Source: Ferdinandcohnia sp047246645 (GTDB lineage: Bacteria; Bacillota; Bacilli; Bacillales; Bacillaceae_L). Taken from it: a stretch of 64,000 bases of DNA. The DNA lies in contig NZ_JBFOKR010000003.1 of NCBI RefSeq assembly GCF_047246645.1, forward strand, positions 256,759 to 320,758, read 5' to 3'. Shown here piece after piece: positions 44,735 to 53,650 of the stretch. How positions within the stretch are numbered: position 1 is the first letter of the stretch; the number at the start of each line of letters is the position of its first letter. The notes below the pieces were generated by a model, which was given only the letters and a program-made list of their open reading frames with translations, searched no databases and was not told where the DNA came from. A program made the translations under genes and the position numbers.

Positions 44735-45967
44735 ATGTTGAATACATTAACAGGAAAGAAACGCTTACAGCTTGCTCTGCTATTAGGTTCATTAGGGCTA
44801 TTGGGCCCATTTACAATTGATATGTATTTGCCATCTTTTCCTACCATCGCAGAGGAATTTCATACAAGCGCATCTTTAGTGCAATTAAGTTTAACATCCT
44901 GTTTGCTTGGACTAGGATTAGGACAATTAGTTATTGGTCCAATGAGTGATGTTAAAGGACGTCGTAAACCGTTACTACTATTTCTGGCTCTGTATCTTAT
45001 AGCATCAATCATTTGTGCCATTGCACCAAACATCTATCTTTTTATCACCTCACGTTTTATTCAAGGTTTTGCTGCAGCAGGCGGTTTGGTCGTTTCGAGA
45101 GCAGTTGTCCGTGATGTTTATACAGGGAAAGAGTTAACGAAGTTTTTTGCTTTATTAATGCTAGTAGGGAATTTAGGTCCAATTGTAGCGCCAATTGCAG
45201 GCGGTGGAGTACTCGCTTTTTCAAAGTGGAATGGTGTATTCTTCGTACTAGCTTTAATTGGGTTTATATTGTTCCTAACGGTTTCATCTAAATTAGTTGA
45301 AACATTACCGGTAGAAAAGAGAGTACCAAGTAATTTACCACAAGTGTTAAGAAACTTTGGTTCGTTGATAGCAGACAGAGAGTTTGCAGGATATGCATTA
45401 ACTCAGGGATTTATTATTGCTGGAATCTTTGCCTACGTATCTGGTATTCCATTTGTCTATCAAAATATATATGGGGTTTCTCCTCAAGTGTTTAGTTTAT
45501 TATTTGGGGTTAATGGTATTGCCTTAATTATTGGGAGTCAATTAGTCGGTAGATTGGCAGATGTCATTCCAGAGAAAACGTTTTTAAAGATTGGATTATT
45601 TATTTCTTGTACATCAGGGACGGCATTACTGATAGCACTTCTTTTAAAAGCTCCATTATTAGCGGTTGCCATCCCTATTTTCTTTTTAGTTTCATCAATC
45701 GGAATTATCTCGACCACCTCTTTTGCATTAGCAATGGAATCACAAGGTCATATTGCAGGTAGTGCCTCTGCCTTATTAGGCTTATTACCATTTGTTCTTG
45801 GTTCAATTACCGCTCCTTTAGTTGGAGTTGCAGGGGAGTATACTGCTATTCCGATGGGGATAGTGATCCTAACAGCAAGCTTGTTAGCTTTGCTTTCTTA
45901 TGTTGGATTAGTACGCAAAGCGGGGTTATATTCTCAACCGGTAAAAAAAATTGAGGAAACAATATAA
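44735..45967 (+). CDS. Bcr/CflA-family drug-resistance MFS transporter
   Basis: A 410-residue exporter with twelve hydrophobic segments. The family pattern is clear: FTIDMYLPSFPTIAEEF after helix 1, LGQLVIGPMSDVKGRRKPLL (motif A), and FIQGFAAAGGLVVSRAVVRDVY in helix 5. Start is ATG 44735 with AAGGAGGAGA upstream; in-frame codons before it lack a good site. Members expel bicyclomycin, chloramphenicol or sulfonamides by proton antiport. An 8-base inverted repeat (44576-44583, 44609-44616) lies upstream and could be a leader hairpin. Confidence 0.88.
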   Translation: MLNTLTGKKRLQLALLLGSLGLLGPFTIDMYLPSFPTIAEEFHTSASLVQLSLTSCLLGLGLGQLVIGPMSDVKGRRKPLLLFLALYLIASIICAIAPNIYLFITSRFIQGFAAAGGLVVSRAVVRDVYTGKELTKFFALLMLVGNLGPIVAPIAGGGVLAFSKWNGVFFVLALIGFILFLTVSSKLVETLPVEKRVPSNLPQVLRNFGSLIADREFAGYALTQGFIIAGIFAYVSGIPFVYQNIYGVSPQVFSLLFGVNGIALIIGSQLVGRLADVIPEKTFLKIGLFISCTSGTALLIALLLKAPLLAVAIPIFFLVSSIGIISTTSFALAMESQGHIAGSASALLGLLPFVLGSITAPLVGVAGEYTAIPMGIVILTASLLALLSYVGLVRKAGLYSQPVKKIEETI

Positions 45968-45983
45968 AACGGATATTAGTAAT

Positions 45984-46029
45984 AAGGATAGATGTATACA
46001 GGTGATCATCCTGTTCATTTATCCTTTTT
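45984..46029 (+). terminator. Rho-independent terminator of the Bcr/CflA gene
   Basis: AAGGATA pairs with TATCCTT (45984-45990, 46020-46026) through a longer interrupted stem that includes an inner CAGG/CCTG pairing, followed by TTTTTCTTTT. The rest of 46030-46307 has no gene. Confidence 0.75.
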
Positions 46030-46307
46030 CTTTTACACCTTTAAAATGTATGACATTCTAATCAAGTATTTAGTTCTAAGGTATCCTATAGATTTAATAA
46101 GAACAGATAATTTAGCAACCTATTTTGTAGGCGATTGAATCACCATTTGTCAACAAAATTCTATAAAGTATAATATAGGGATAGAAATAATACAGCAAAA
46201 GGAAGAACTCTTGATTATTTTTAATCAAAAGTCACCAGTCCTTTTATAGTTGAAAAAGATTAAGTTAAATAAATAAGTCGGTCGAACTTCTTAAAAGGAG
46301 GGGAAAG

Positions 46308-46751
46308 ATGAAAATTTATGTGGATGCAGATGCCTGTCCGGTGAAAGATATTATTATTGCAGAAGCAAGGGATCTAAAAATTCCGGTTATCCTTGTTACA
46401 AGCTTTTCTCATTTTTCTAATGCAGAACAGCCATCAGGTGTGGAAACCATCTATGTTGATTCTGGAGCAGATGCTGCAGATTATCGGATTGTGAAGTTAG
46501 TGGAAAAAGGAGATATGATCGTGACCCAAGATTATGGTCTTGCGTCACTAGGTTTAGCAAAAGGCATTATCGTCCTCCACCATAAAGGATTTAGATATAC
46601 AAATGAAAATATTGACCAATTATTACAGACACGTTATTTAAGTGCAATGGCTAGAAAAAGCGGACAGCGAACAAAGGGACCAAAGCCTTTTACAGCAGAA
46701 GACCGGGAGCAATTTAGGAATCTTTTTAAACAGGTTATTTCTCGTGAATAG
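46308..46751 (+). CDS. YqxD/YaiI family protein (UPF0178)
   Basis: A 147-residue protein of the DUF188 family, recognisable from MKIYVDADACPVKDIII at the start, VDSGADAADYRIV near 50, and DMIVTQDYGLASLGL. The end has MARKSGQRTKGPKPF. The acidic residues D6, D8 and the later DY suggest a PIN-like nuclease fold, but no activity is known to me. AAAAGGAGGGG is a strong ribosome site. A small coiled-coil gene follows. Confidence 0.92.
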   Translation: MKIYVDADACPVKDIIIAEARDLKIPVILVTSFSHFSNAEQPSGVETIYVDSGADAADYRIVKLVEKGDMIVTQDYGLASLGLAKGIIVLHHKGFRYTNENIDQLLQTRYLSAMARKSGQRTKGPKPFTAEDREQFRNLFKQVISRE

Positions 46752-46789
46752 TAAGGTAAACTCAGAGGTTCAGAAAGGAAATAAATATT

Positions 46790-46981
46790 TTGAAGTATAT
46801 AAAGTCGCAAATGCAACAACTAATTAAGGAAAATAAAGAACTGCATACACGCTTTAAAGACTTGAAGACTGAGCATGGTCTTGAAAAAAACAATGCCCTC
46901 AAGGCTTTGTACCATTCAGAAGTTGCGGATGGAGGAAAGTATCAGGCAGCTTACCAAGCACTTGATCAGCCAAAAAAGTAG
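46790..46981 (+). CDS. Small basic helical protein, hypothetical
   Basis: TTG 46790 preceded by AAAGGAAA opens a 63-residue, highly charged helical protein (MKYIKSQMQQLIKENKELH, then a GKYQAAYQALDQPKK end). It lies 38 bases after the YqxD-like gene and could be co-transcribed. Non-ATG start and short length lower confidence; no family recognised. Confidence 0.5.
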   Translation: MKYIKSQMQQLIKENKELHTRFKDLKTEHGLEKNNALKALYHSEVADGGKYQAAYQALDQPKK

Positions 46982-47074
46982 ACTCTCATATCTTATTTAT
47001 ACTTACTAATAACTCTGTTCTAAATGCTGGATGGTAATTTGTTGGCTTGAAAAAATGGTTATTTTTTTAACTAC

Positions 47075-47217
47075 TTGTAATTACTTTCAATAAGTGTTAT
47101 TCTTAAGAAGAATTATTTTTGTTCGGTGTAAAGGATAGTCTAGGATAACTTTTCGTCTTGATGATCACTGAGTGCAAGAATAGTAACACATTGTGTGCAA
47201 AGCACACAGCAGGAGGA
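47075..47217 (+). promoter_or_regulatory. Cold-shock gene promoter and structured leader
   Basis: TTGTAA (47075-47080), a 17-base spacer and TATTCT (47098-47103) make a sigma-A-like promoter, giving a leader of about 115 bases. TGTGTGC (47192-47198) pairs perfectly with GCACACA (47202-47208) two bases before the AGGAGGA ribosome site. Long leaders that change shape with temperature are typical of csp genes. Confidence 0.55.
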
Positions 47218-47224
47218 AACAACA

Positions 47225-47425
47225 ATGGAACAAGGTAAAGTAAAATGGTTTAACTCAGAAAAAGGATTCGGATTTATCGAGCGTGAAGGTGGAGAAGATG
47301 TATTCGTACATTTCTCAGCTATCCAAGGCGAAGGTTTCAAATCTTTAGACGAAGGTCAAGCAGTTACTTTTGACGTTGAGCAAGGTCAACGTGGAGCTCA
47401 AGCAGCTAACGTTCGTAAAGCTTAA
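47225..47425 (+). CDS. Cold-shock protein, CspA/CspB family
   Basis: A 66-residue OB-fold RNA chaperone. RNP1 is KGFGFIE and RNP2 is DVFVHFSAI, with the aromatic WF preceding them (KVKWFNSEKGFGFIE). It ends GAQAANVRKA, as in Bacillus Csp proteins. ATG 47225 lies after AGGAGGAAACA. The coding sequence shows strong codon bias, as expected for a highly expressed gene. A strong hairpin terminator follows. Confidence 0.97.
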   Translation: MEQGKVKWFNSEKGFGFIEREGGEDVFVHFSAIQGEGFKSLDEGQAVTFDVEQGQRGAQAANVRKA

Positions 47426-47444
47426 TAGTAAAACCTAACTCAAG

Positions 47445-47476
47445 CAGACTCTTTATAGAGTCTGTTTTTTTTTTTT
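47445..47476 (+). terminator. Terminator of the cold-shock gene
   Basis: CAGACTC (47445-47451) and GAGTCTG (47458-47464) close a 6-base loop and precede a run of T residues through 47476. Confidence 0.95.
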
Positions 47477-47494
47477 CTTAAAATAAAAAAAGGA

Positions 47495-47518
47495 GCCCTA
47501 CTCACGAATGAGTAGGGC
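47495..47518 (-). terminator. Minus-strand hairpin with T tract, no gene assigned
   Basis: GCCCTACTC and GAGTAGGGC are perfect arms around ACGAAT. The minus strand continues CTCCTTTTTTTATT. I see no convincing protein gene on the minus strand in 47519-48030, so it may terminate an unannotated RNA or a decayed gene. Confidence 0.55.
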
Positions 47519-48038
47519 ACATGTAAAAAGTAAATAAAATGGTAAACAAAGTGTATCACATAATCACGAATTCTCCTAATTACTTTTTGAATAGACATTA
47601 GAGTGGCGTATAGACTTTTCTTAAGCAGGGTGTGCTGCCAAGTAGAGGTCGTGTCATAAATTATGCAATATGCTTGGTTACAGCCATTGAAATGTACCAC
47701 CTGTGACATAACATTTACCACCAAATGACAAAAAGTGTACCAAAGAATAGACAGACTGTTTAACACTGCAATCCTTCTGGTAATAAAAGATATATAAGAC
47801 CCTATTTTTAGAGTGAAAAGTGTTATTAAAATTTGATTGATTTTCAATAAGGTCAGGATTCTGCAAACCGGTCAGATTAACTCTTGTATTACATAATAGA
47901 CTCTTACTGTTCAATAAATATCTTCATTTTTAGTTGGCCTTGTGATAAATGTACTGATGCTCTCTCTGTTATATACATTTTCTCTCAAATACTAACGGTG
48001 CTGTTATATATAGTATGATTTTGACCATAGAGAAAAAA

Positions 48039-48066
48039 GACCCAGTGAATAATCAACACTTGGGTC
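48039..48066 (-). terminator. Probable terminator of the ger operon
   Basis: GACCCAGTG and CACTTGGGTC pair with one bulge, and the minus strand continues into TTTTTTCTC. It is the first terminator-like hairpin downstream of the ger operon, beyond the GC-rich repeat. Confidence 0.6.
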
Positions 48067-48139
48067 GTGGTTAAGTCGCGTTAGCCATTGTGTTCTGCTT
48101 TAGGAAATTATTTTTGTGATTTGGATAACTTCCGTTAGG

Positions 48140-48375
48140 GTTATCCATCTCCAGCGCCTAGCCCCTCGAGGTCGCTTCACCCCTCCTGCGGTGGCAACAT
48201 CCTCCTCGTCAGGGTTCCGACGCACAGGACGTGCTAGTGCCGGCGTTGCCACAGGACGTGGCGACATTAGCCGGCCAGCGCTTGTCGGACTTGCACAGGA
48301 TGTGCTGACATTGACGTTCGCCACAGGACGTGGCGTTATTTTGTCGATGTTCCTTTTTCCAAGGCGCTTGCGCTT
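48140..48375. repeat. GC-rich intergenic repeat element
   Basis: A block of clearly higher GC than its surroundings. It includes CGCCTAGCCCCTCGAGGTC, three occurrences of CACAGGACGTG at about 48221, 48250 and 48321, a variant CACAGGATGTG at 48293, and a closing GGCGCTTGCGCTTTTG. It resembles dispersed repeats seen in Bacillus intergenic regions; no credible gene overlaps it. It sits between the ger operon and its likely terminator, so it may be transcribed. Confidence 0.65.
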
Positions 48376-48392
48376 TTGTTCATAAAAACATG

Positions 48393-49523
48393 TTAATCAA
48401 CTGATCCAGTTCGCTTAATTTCCACCTTTATATTTGGTTTTATCTTTAGTGTTGAGTAATTTTGTCTTAAATCTCGCTCAGTTAAATGGGAATATTTTCT
48501 TACACTTCTTATTTTTCTTCCGATGCCAATGGGATCCGTATTTAAATTTTTTAAATCCTCAAGTATATATCCAAATTCTTTGTTTAGGGCTTCACCAATT
48601 AGTTGTTCGATTTTGTTTAGTGAATCTTTATTTTTCACAGAAGTAGATGGTTGAAATTCTAATGTTGAAACGGAAATCGTTGCATTTAAATGAACCAATT
48701 CTTCGCTCTTTATCTTAATGTTTCCTTTGTACTTTATTGGATGAAGTGTAATCTTATAACTATCGCTTTTAGGAAGGTTGAGTTCGGCCATACCCCTTTT
48801 CTCTAGTTCTTCAGCAGGAATCTCTACAGTTATATCACCTAAAAATGCCTTATTATTTGTAAATAATTTTAGGTAAAGGGTGTTTATCAACGAAATAGAC
48901 CCAACAATTTTATCATCTTTGAATAATGCAACACCATCTATAGAAGGTGCTACCCCATTTGAATTTTTTATGATGGGTAGGGTAGGATCGATACCAATTT
49001 CATAAAGTGTGGTTATAAAATCATGTAAGTTGGAGTTGACTAACATTTCTTTCTTTTCGTGTTTATCCAATAGATGATAGATATAGGATCCCATTTCGGG
49101 ATATTCTTCATAGTTTGTATTGTTAATCGTCTCCTCAGCATTATCAGTAATGGCCAAAAAAATTAAAGAACCGATACTACTATCTCGTTGCATTGTATCC
49201 AGAAAAGAAGTAATTCCTACTGTTTCTGCCATATTTTTATTAAACAGTATGGTCCTTAATTGACCAGACGTAATGTCATGGCTAGTTCGTTCCTCTAGTT
49301 TTTGTCTGATTTGTTTACTAGTCGTTCCTTCAGCTGAAAGGGTTACACTGGTCTTTTCTTCTTTTCGGTCAAATTGTAACAAACTGATAGTGCCTTTGTA
49401 TGTATTGTCATCAAGCAAGTCATATCCAATAATCGTTGAAATCCCTTGCATTTCTATTATTTTTTCAGGGGCCATGCATGCAGTACAAAAAAGAAAACAC
49501 AGCAGAATAACAATTTTTTTCAT
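48393..49523 (-). CDS. Germinant-receptor lipoprotein, Ger(x)C family
   Basis: The third subunit of a nutrient receptor in the spore inner membrane. The N-terminal signal ends in CTAC, giving a lipidated cysteine at residue 16, followed by PEKIIEMQGISTIIGYDL. Family features include SLLQFDRKEEKTSVTLSAEGTTSKQ and the C-terminal helix with LIGEALNKEFGYILEDLKNLNTDPIGIG. The length of 376 residues is normal. CGGAG lies eight bases before ATG 49523, within the end of the gerB gene. Expression in the forespore under sigma-G is expected from the family. Confidence 0.92.
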   Translation of the reverse strand: MKKIVILLCFLFCTACMAPEKIIEMQGISTIIGYDLLDDNTYKGTISLLQFDRKEEKTSVTLSAEGTTSKQIRQKLEERTSHDITSGQLRTILFNKNMAETVGITSFLDTMQRDSSIGSLIFLAITDNAEETINNTNYEEYPEMGSYIYHLLDKHEKKEMLVNSNLHDFITTLYEIGIDPTLPIIKNSNGVAPSIDGVALFKDDKIVGSISLINTLYLKLFTNNKAFLGDITVEIPAEELEKRGMAELNLPKSDSYKITLHPIKYKGNIKIKSEELVHLNATISVSTLEFQPSTSVKNKDSLNKIEQLIGEALNKEFGYILEDLKNLNTDPIGIGRKIRSVRKYSHLTERDLRQNYSTLKIKPNIKVEIKRTGSVD

Positions 49524-49527
49524 TCTT

Positions 49528-50622
49528 TCAACTCCGTCTGGAACGAGTATTGATTTTTGATTTTATAATGGTTATTCCATACAAGAAAATCGGATAGATA
49601 AACCACAGGAAAAATCCAGTTTTGCCAACTTGATCAAAAAAATAATTATTATCTACTCTTTTAGTAATAAAAAAACTGCAGATAAAAATGATAATAGAGA
49701 TGAGCCATATTCCATATTTTTGTTTTATATGAAAAATCTGTTTAATACCCTTTGAGGAAATATATAGAGTGATACATAGGTTTGGAAAAACAACTAAAAT
49801 CCATAATGGAACCGCAACAAATTCAAAGCGCTCAATAAATGGGAAATGGACCGTGCTAATCATGCTGACAACAGGCCATACATTCTTTTCTAGTTCTTTC
49901 GCGCTAAAAAATAAAATAGAAACAACAGTTGTTATTAAAACAAGAATGGTCGTAAACCAGACTGCTATTTGACTAAACAGGTGTAGTTTATTTTTCTCCT
50001 TAATAAATGGAAAAATAAAAAGTAACGTCTCGAAACCTAACATTGTATAACTGCTCTTGAAAACTCCTTTCATAATTTCTGAAGGAGCTGTCGTCATAAT
50101 AGGAAAAATCCTAGTTAGATTTATCTTTTGAAGTGGTTGATACATTACAACTAGCAGCCATATAGTCAATAAAAAGGATAAGAAGCAAACACCGGTCACT
50201 ACTCTAAATCCGCCGGATACAGCATATATGGTTAATATTAATAAAGCCAATACCCCGACCCATTCATAGACACCTTCGTATCCCCATGTTAGTGACAACT
50301 CGACATAACTAATGGTGATCGAATAATGGACGGCAATAAAGTAAATGACGATAAGGAAGTTAAAAATACTACCAATCAAGCGTCCGAATATATGTTCGTG
50401 AATTTCAAAAAGAGTATCACCTTCATTTTTTTTTAGGATTGAAATCATTAACCATGTTATCAAGCTAACGAATAACCCAGATAGTAAAATGGATATCCAA
50501 GCATCTTTTTTTGATTCTAGATATATAATTCTTGGAACTCCAAGAATTCCCATACCAATTTGTGAAGTGTGTATGATATAAAACGCCATAAAGGCGTTAA
50601 CAAAACGTATATTTGATTTCAT
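49528..50622 (-). CDS. Germinant-receptor permease subunit, GerB family
   Basis: A 364-residue, ten-helix membrane protein of the APC-like spore-germination permease family. It begins RFVNAFMAFYIIHTSQIGMGILGVPR and has SYTMLGFETLLFIFPFIKEKNK in the middle. The C-terminal basic loop is KSKINTRSRR. In the family this subunit recognises the germinant. It lies 8 bases after the GerA-type gene, with GerC 4 bases downstream, the standard ABC order. Confidence 0.93.
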   Translation of the reverse strand: MKSNIRFVNAFMAFYIIHTSQIGMGILGVPRIIYLESKKDAWISILLSGLFVSLITWLMISILKKNEGDTLFEIHEHIFGRLIGSIFNFLIVIYFIAVHYSITISYVELSLTWGYEGVYEWVGVLALLILTIYAVSGGFRVVTGVCFLSFLLTIWLLVVMYQPLQKINLTRIFPIMTTAPSEIMKGVFKSSYTMLGFETLLFIFPFIKEKNKLHLFSQIAVWFTTILVLITTVVSILFFSAKELEKNVWPVVSMISTVHFPFIERFEFVAVPLWILVVFPNLCITLYISSKGIKQIFHIKQKYGIWLISIIIFICSFFITKRVDNNYFFDQVGKTGFFLWFIYPIFLYGITIIKSKINTRSRRS

Positions 50623-50630
50623 TTTTCACC

Positions 50631-52112
50631 TCAAAATTCATCTAAATCTGTTATATTTTTTAATCGCTCCTTTAGGCGAATGGAGTCTTTTGGTCGATTT
50701 ACTAACGGTCTCCTTATATAAAAATGGTGGGGGAGACGTATTAAAAAATATTGCAAATCTTTCATTCTTAGCGGATATAGAGGTGCCAGATAAGGTTTAT
50801 TTAAAGAAGTTAATTTTAACAAGTGAACCATTAGAATACATATACCGACAACGATTCCATTTAACCCCCAAACACCTGCTAAAATAATGAATGGAAATCT
50901 AGCAATTCTGACTGCAGTGCCCATTTCATAAATAGGAGCCGAAAATGCCCCTAATGCACTAAATGCAACAATGATAATTAAAATATTGCTAGTTAACCCT
51001 GCCTCAACCGTTGCTTGGCCAATTACAATACCTCCTACAATTCCCATTGTTTGTCCTACTTTTGAAGGAAGGCGGGCCCCAGCTTCTCTAAGTAACTCAA
51101 TTAACAATTCTAGTAAGAGTGCTTCTAATAAGGGTGGAAAAGGAACTTGTGAACGTGATTGTCCAATGATTATTAACAATTTAGATGGTATGAGTTCAAA
51201 ATGATAAGTCATGGCCGCCACATAAATGGCTGTTAAAAAAAGAGAACCTACCATAGCAAATAAACGGATAAAACGAATAAATGTACTTAAAGACCATCTC
51301 AAATAGATATCTTCTGTTGATTCGAAAAATGAGAAAAAATTAGCAGGACCTATAATCGCTACAGGGCTGCCGTCTACCAAAACACCAATTCTCCCGTTTA
51401 AAATCGAGTAGATAAATCGATCGGGTAGCTCTGTTAATATAAATTGTGGAAATATAGAGTAATGACTATCTTCTAGGCATTGAGCCAAAACTGAACTGTC
51501 AATTATATTTTCCATTTTTAATTGTTTAATTCTGTCCTTAAGTGTCTGAAGAGTGTCATCGTTCGCAATATCTTTTATATATACAATTCTTACCTGCTTT
51601 TGAACGCGTTCCCCAATCTTTATTTCATCTGTGCACAAATTATAATCATTTAGATTTTGTCTGATTATCTTAACGTTAGAAGTTAATGATTCAGTGAACG
51701 AAATTTTAGGTCCATATACTAACGATTCTGTTTCTGCTTTCTCAATAGAACGTTCAATGGGATTTGCGCAGTTCACAATGAATGCCTTTTTTTCATCTAA
51801 AAAATAAATATAAGCAAATCCATTTAATAGGGAAGAGATAATCTCTTGTTCCTCCAGATTTACCTTTATTTCTTCTATAGGTATGTTTTTCATTAAATAG
51901 GTGTAATGTAGGTATTCTACAGAAAGTTCTTCAATGTATTTAATGACGTATTCATTTAGAATCTCTGACTTAATTAAATTTTTCATGAAAATAATATGAA
52001 TCCCCTCTTGTCCAACTTCAAGCCTTCGACAAATCAAATCAGGTGATTCATTAAGAATGGATTTAATTTTTTCATAACCTGGGAAGTTATTATTATTATG
52101 ACGATCTGTCAT
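50631..52112 (-). CDS. Germinant-receptor A subunit, GerA family
   Basis: A 493-residue protein with a soluble N-terminal domain (about 1-250) and four or five membrane helices in the second half. Characteristic blocks are FAYIYFLDEKKAFIVNC, RIGVLVDGSPVAIIGPANFFSFFESTEDIYLR, and SQVPFPPLLEALLLELLIELLREAG. I prefer the ATG at 52112 since AAGGA lies nine bases before it; the in-frame ATG at 52121 is only two bases from that site. It is the first gene of the ger operon. Which nutrient it senses cannot be read from the sequence. Confidence 0.93.
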   Translation of the reverse strand: MTDRHNNNNFPGYEKIKSILNESPDLICRRLEVGQEGIHIIFMKNLIKSEILNEYVIKYIEELSVEYLHYTYLMKNIPIEEIKVNLEEQEIISSLLNGFAYIYFLDEKKAFIVNCANPIERSIEKAETESLVYGPKISFTESLTSNVKIIRQNLNDYNLCTDEIKIGERVQKQVRIVYIKDIANDDTLQTLKDRIKQLKMENIIDSSVLAQCLEDSHYSIFPQFILTELPDRFIYSILNGRIGVLVDGSPVAIIGPANFFSFFESTEDIYLRWSLSTFIRFIRLFAMVGSLFLTAIYVAAMTYHFELIPSKLLIIIGQSRSQVPFPPLLEALLLELLIELLREAGARLPSKVGQTMGIVGGIVIGQATVEAGLTSNILIIIVAFSALGAFSAPIYEMGTAVRIARFPFIILAGVWGLNGIVVGICILMVHLLKLTSLNKPYLAPLYPLRMKDLQYFLIRLPHHFYIRRPLVNRPKDSIRLKERLKNITDLDEF

Positions 52113-52121
52113 TCGTAACAT

Positions 52122-52522
52122 ATCCTTAAACAGTTTTTAATAGTGTCTGTAAAAACAATTAACTTATACAAAATATGGATAGAGGGCCTGTGAAACATTA
52201 CATCATCATGGACAGCTTTAAACCATTATCGTGTCTAGACTAAGTGGATTTTACTAATTTAGTAATACTTCATACTTATTCAACAAACGGGTGCAAGAGC
52301 TGCAGATCGTGCTGCCATTCAAGGTGGCATTTTTGTTATTCGTAAATATAAGCAGTATAGTTGAGGCATCAAATAGTAAATTTGGTGGCGACTTCTGGTA
52401 AAAAACATGGCATAGGTGGTACAATCTTATGGCTGTAATCAATTTGCTTGGTTAATAACCGAGTAAAATACTAAAAATAACCAGATAGAAATCTCAAACT
52501 GGAATAATAATGGGGTGATTAT
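52122..52522. other. Gene-free interval upstream of the ger operon
   Basis: No protein gene is supported. A small hairpin (TGCCA/TGGCA followed by TTTTTG, about 52312-52333) resembles a weak terminator for a short plus-strand transcript. The ger promoter must lie at the left end on the minus strand; I could not identify a clear sigma-G element. Confidence 0.4.
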
Positions 52523-52666
52523 ATGAGTAAAGCTAAAGGAAAAGGCGGAACTGGCAGAGGAACGGACAAGAAGGGCTGGAATCGTTGGCAAGCTAGCGCA
52601 AACAAGAAAAAGAGTGCAAAACCTTATAAAAGTAAAGGCACAAACAAACCGGATGTAGAAAAATAA
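52523..52666 (+). CDS. DUF3934 family small basic protein
   Basis: ATG 52523 follows GGGGTGATT and opens a 47-residue, very basic protein: MSKAKGKGGTGRGTDKKGWN, then RWQASANKKKSAKPYKSKG. This matches what I recall of DUF3934, a small family restricted to Bacillaceae. Its charge suggests nucleic acid or polyanion binding; function unknown. It stands just before the HAD gene. Confidence 0.75.
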   Translation: MSKAKGKGGTGRGTDKKGWNRWQASANKKKSAKPYKSKGTNKPDVEK

Positions 52667-52726
52667 ACCCATGAATTATGCTCTTTTTTAGATGAAAATT
52701 ATCCCTAGTTAAAAGGAGGGCTTCGA

Positions 52727-53452
52727 ATGGATACGATCATTTTTGATGTTGATGATACGCTATATGATCAAGCACAATCTTTTCATATAACGGTGAGGAA
52801 GATTTTTCAAGAGCCATTTTCAGACGAAGTAATCGATCAATTATATAAAGCTAGTCGTAAGTATAGCGAGATTTTATTTGATCAAAGTGAAGCAGGAGAA
52901 ATATCCCAATTTGAATGGCAAACTGGCCGAATCATAGCTGCCTGTAAGGATTTTAACATCCCGATAGATACGGAAAAAGCGATTAATTTTCATGAAACGT
53001 ATGTGACCGAACAAAATAACATTACATTGTTTCCAGAAATCGAAGAACTACTTCAAGTACTTTTCAAAGAAGGGAAACAGCTTGGAATTCTTACAAATGG
53101 TGAAGAAAAACATCAAGCAATGAAAATTAAACAGCTCGGTCTTAGCCGGTGGATTCCAGAAGAGATGACGTTTATTTCTGGTAAGATTGGCCATGCAAAA
53201 CCGAAACGAGAAGTATTTGATTTTATTGAACAGAAGCTGGGCCTTGACCAAACCAATACCGTGTATATCGGAGATAATTTTGAAAAAGATATTATCGGAG
53301 CAAAACAAGCAGGCTGGCAAGCGATTTGGATGAATCATCGTAAGAAAGAGTTACCGACTGATGCTACCTATAAACCAGATCAAGAAGTACATAGTGCCAA
53401 GGAGTTATTAGAATTATTTTTGAAAAAGCTTACTAAACGAAATCAATACTAG
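52727..53452 (+). CDS. HAD-superfamily hydrolase
   Basis: A 241-residue phosphatase with the HAD motif I FDVDDTLYD at residues 6-14 (nucleophile D7, acid D9). Motif II is ILTNG near 122, motif III has GHAKPKREVF, and motif IV is YIGDNFEKDIIGAKQAG. The alpha-helical cap at 15-90 is of the HAD-IA type. AAAAGGAGGGC precedes ATG 52727. The substrate is unknown. The gene ends at a clear terminator. Confidence 0.9.
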   Translation: MDTIIFDVDDTLYDQAQSFHITVRKIFQEPFSDEVIDQLYKASRKYSEILFDQSEAGEISQFEWQTGRIIAACKDFNIPIDTEKAINFHETYVTEQNNITLFPEIEELLQVLFKEGKQLGILTNGEEKHQAMKIKQLGLSRWIPEEMTFISGKIGHAKPKREVFDFIEQKLGLDQTNTVYIGDNFEKDIIGAKQAGWQAIWMNHRKKELPTDATYKPDQEVHSAKELLELFLKKLTKRNQY

Positions 53453-53461
53453 AATAACCTG

Positions 53462-53491
53462 AGACAAACACTACTCGTGCTTGTCTTTTTT
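53462..53491 (+). terminator. Terminator of the HAD hydrolase gene
   Basis: AGACAA-CAC (53462-53471) pairs with GTG-TTGTCT (53477-53486) around TACTC, ending in a T tract. Confidence 0.85.
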
Positions 53492-53650
53492 ATATTTCTA
53501 TGTGTGAAAAAACGGAACAAAGGAACCACAGAAAACCACCAAAGACCCCTCAAAAAAAATATTTTTAAAACCGATGCCCCTTTTTACCCCCTAACTCACT
53601 ATAACAACTATGAAGGTAGTCCAATTATAATTGAAAGGGTAGTGATTGAG

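Noticed and set aside
47440..47914. Minus-strand frames as hypothetical proteins
   Set aside because: No ribosome site, odd composition, and they run over the cold-shock terminators.
48100..48385. Open frames on both strands in the GC-rich block
   Set aside because: They overlap each other, lack ribosome sites and follow the low-complexity repeat; they are by-products of GC-rich sequence.
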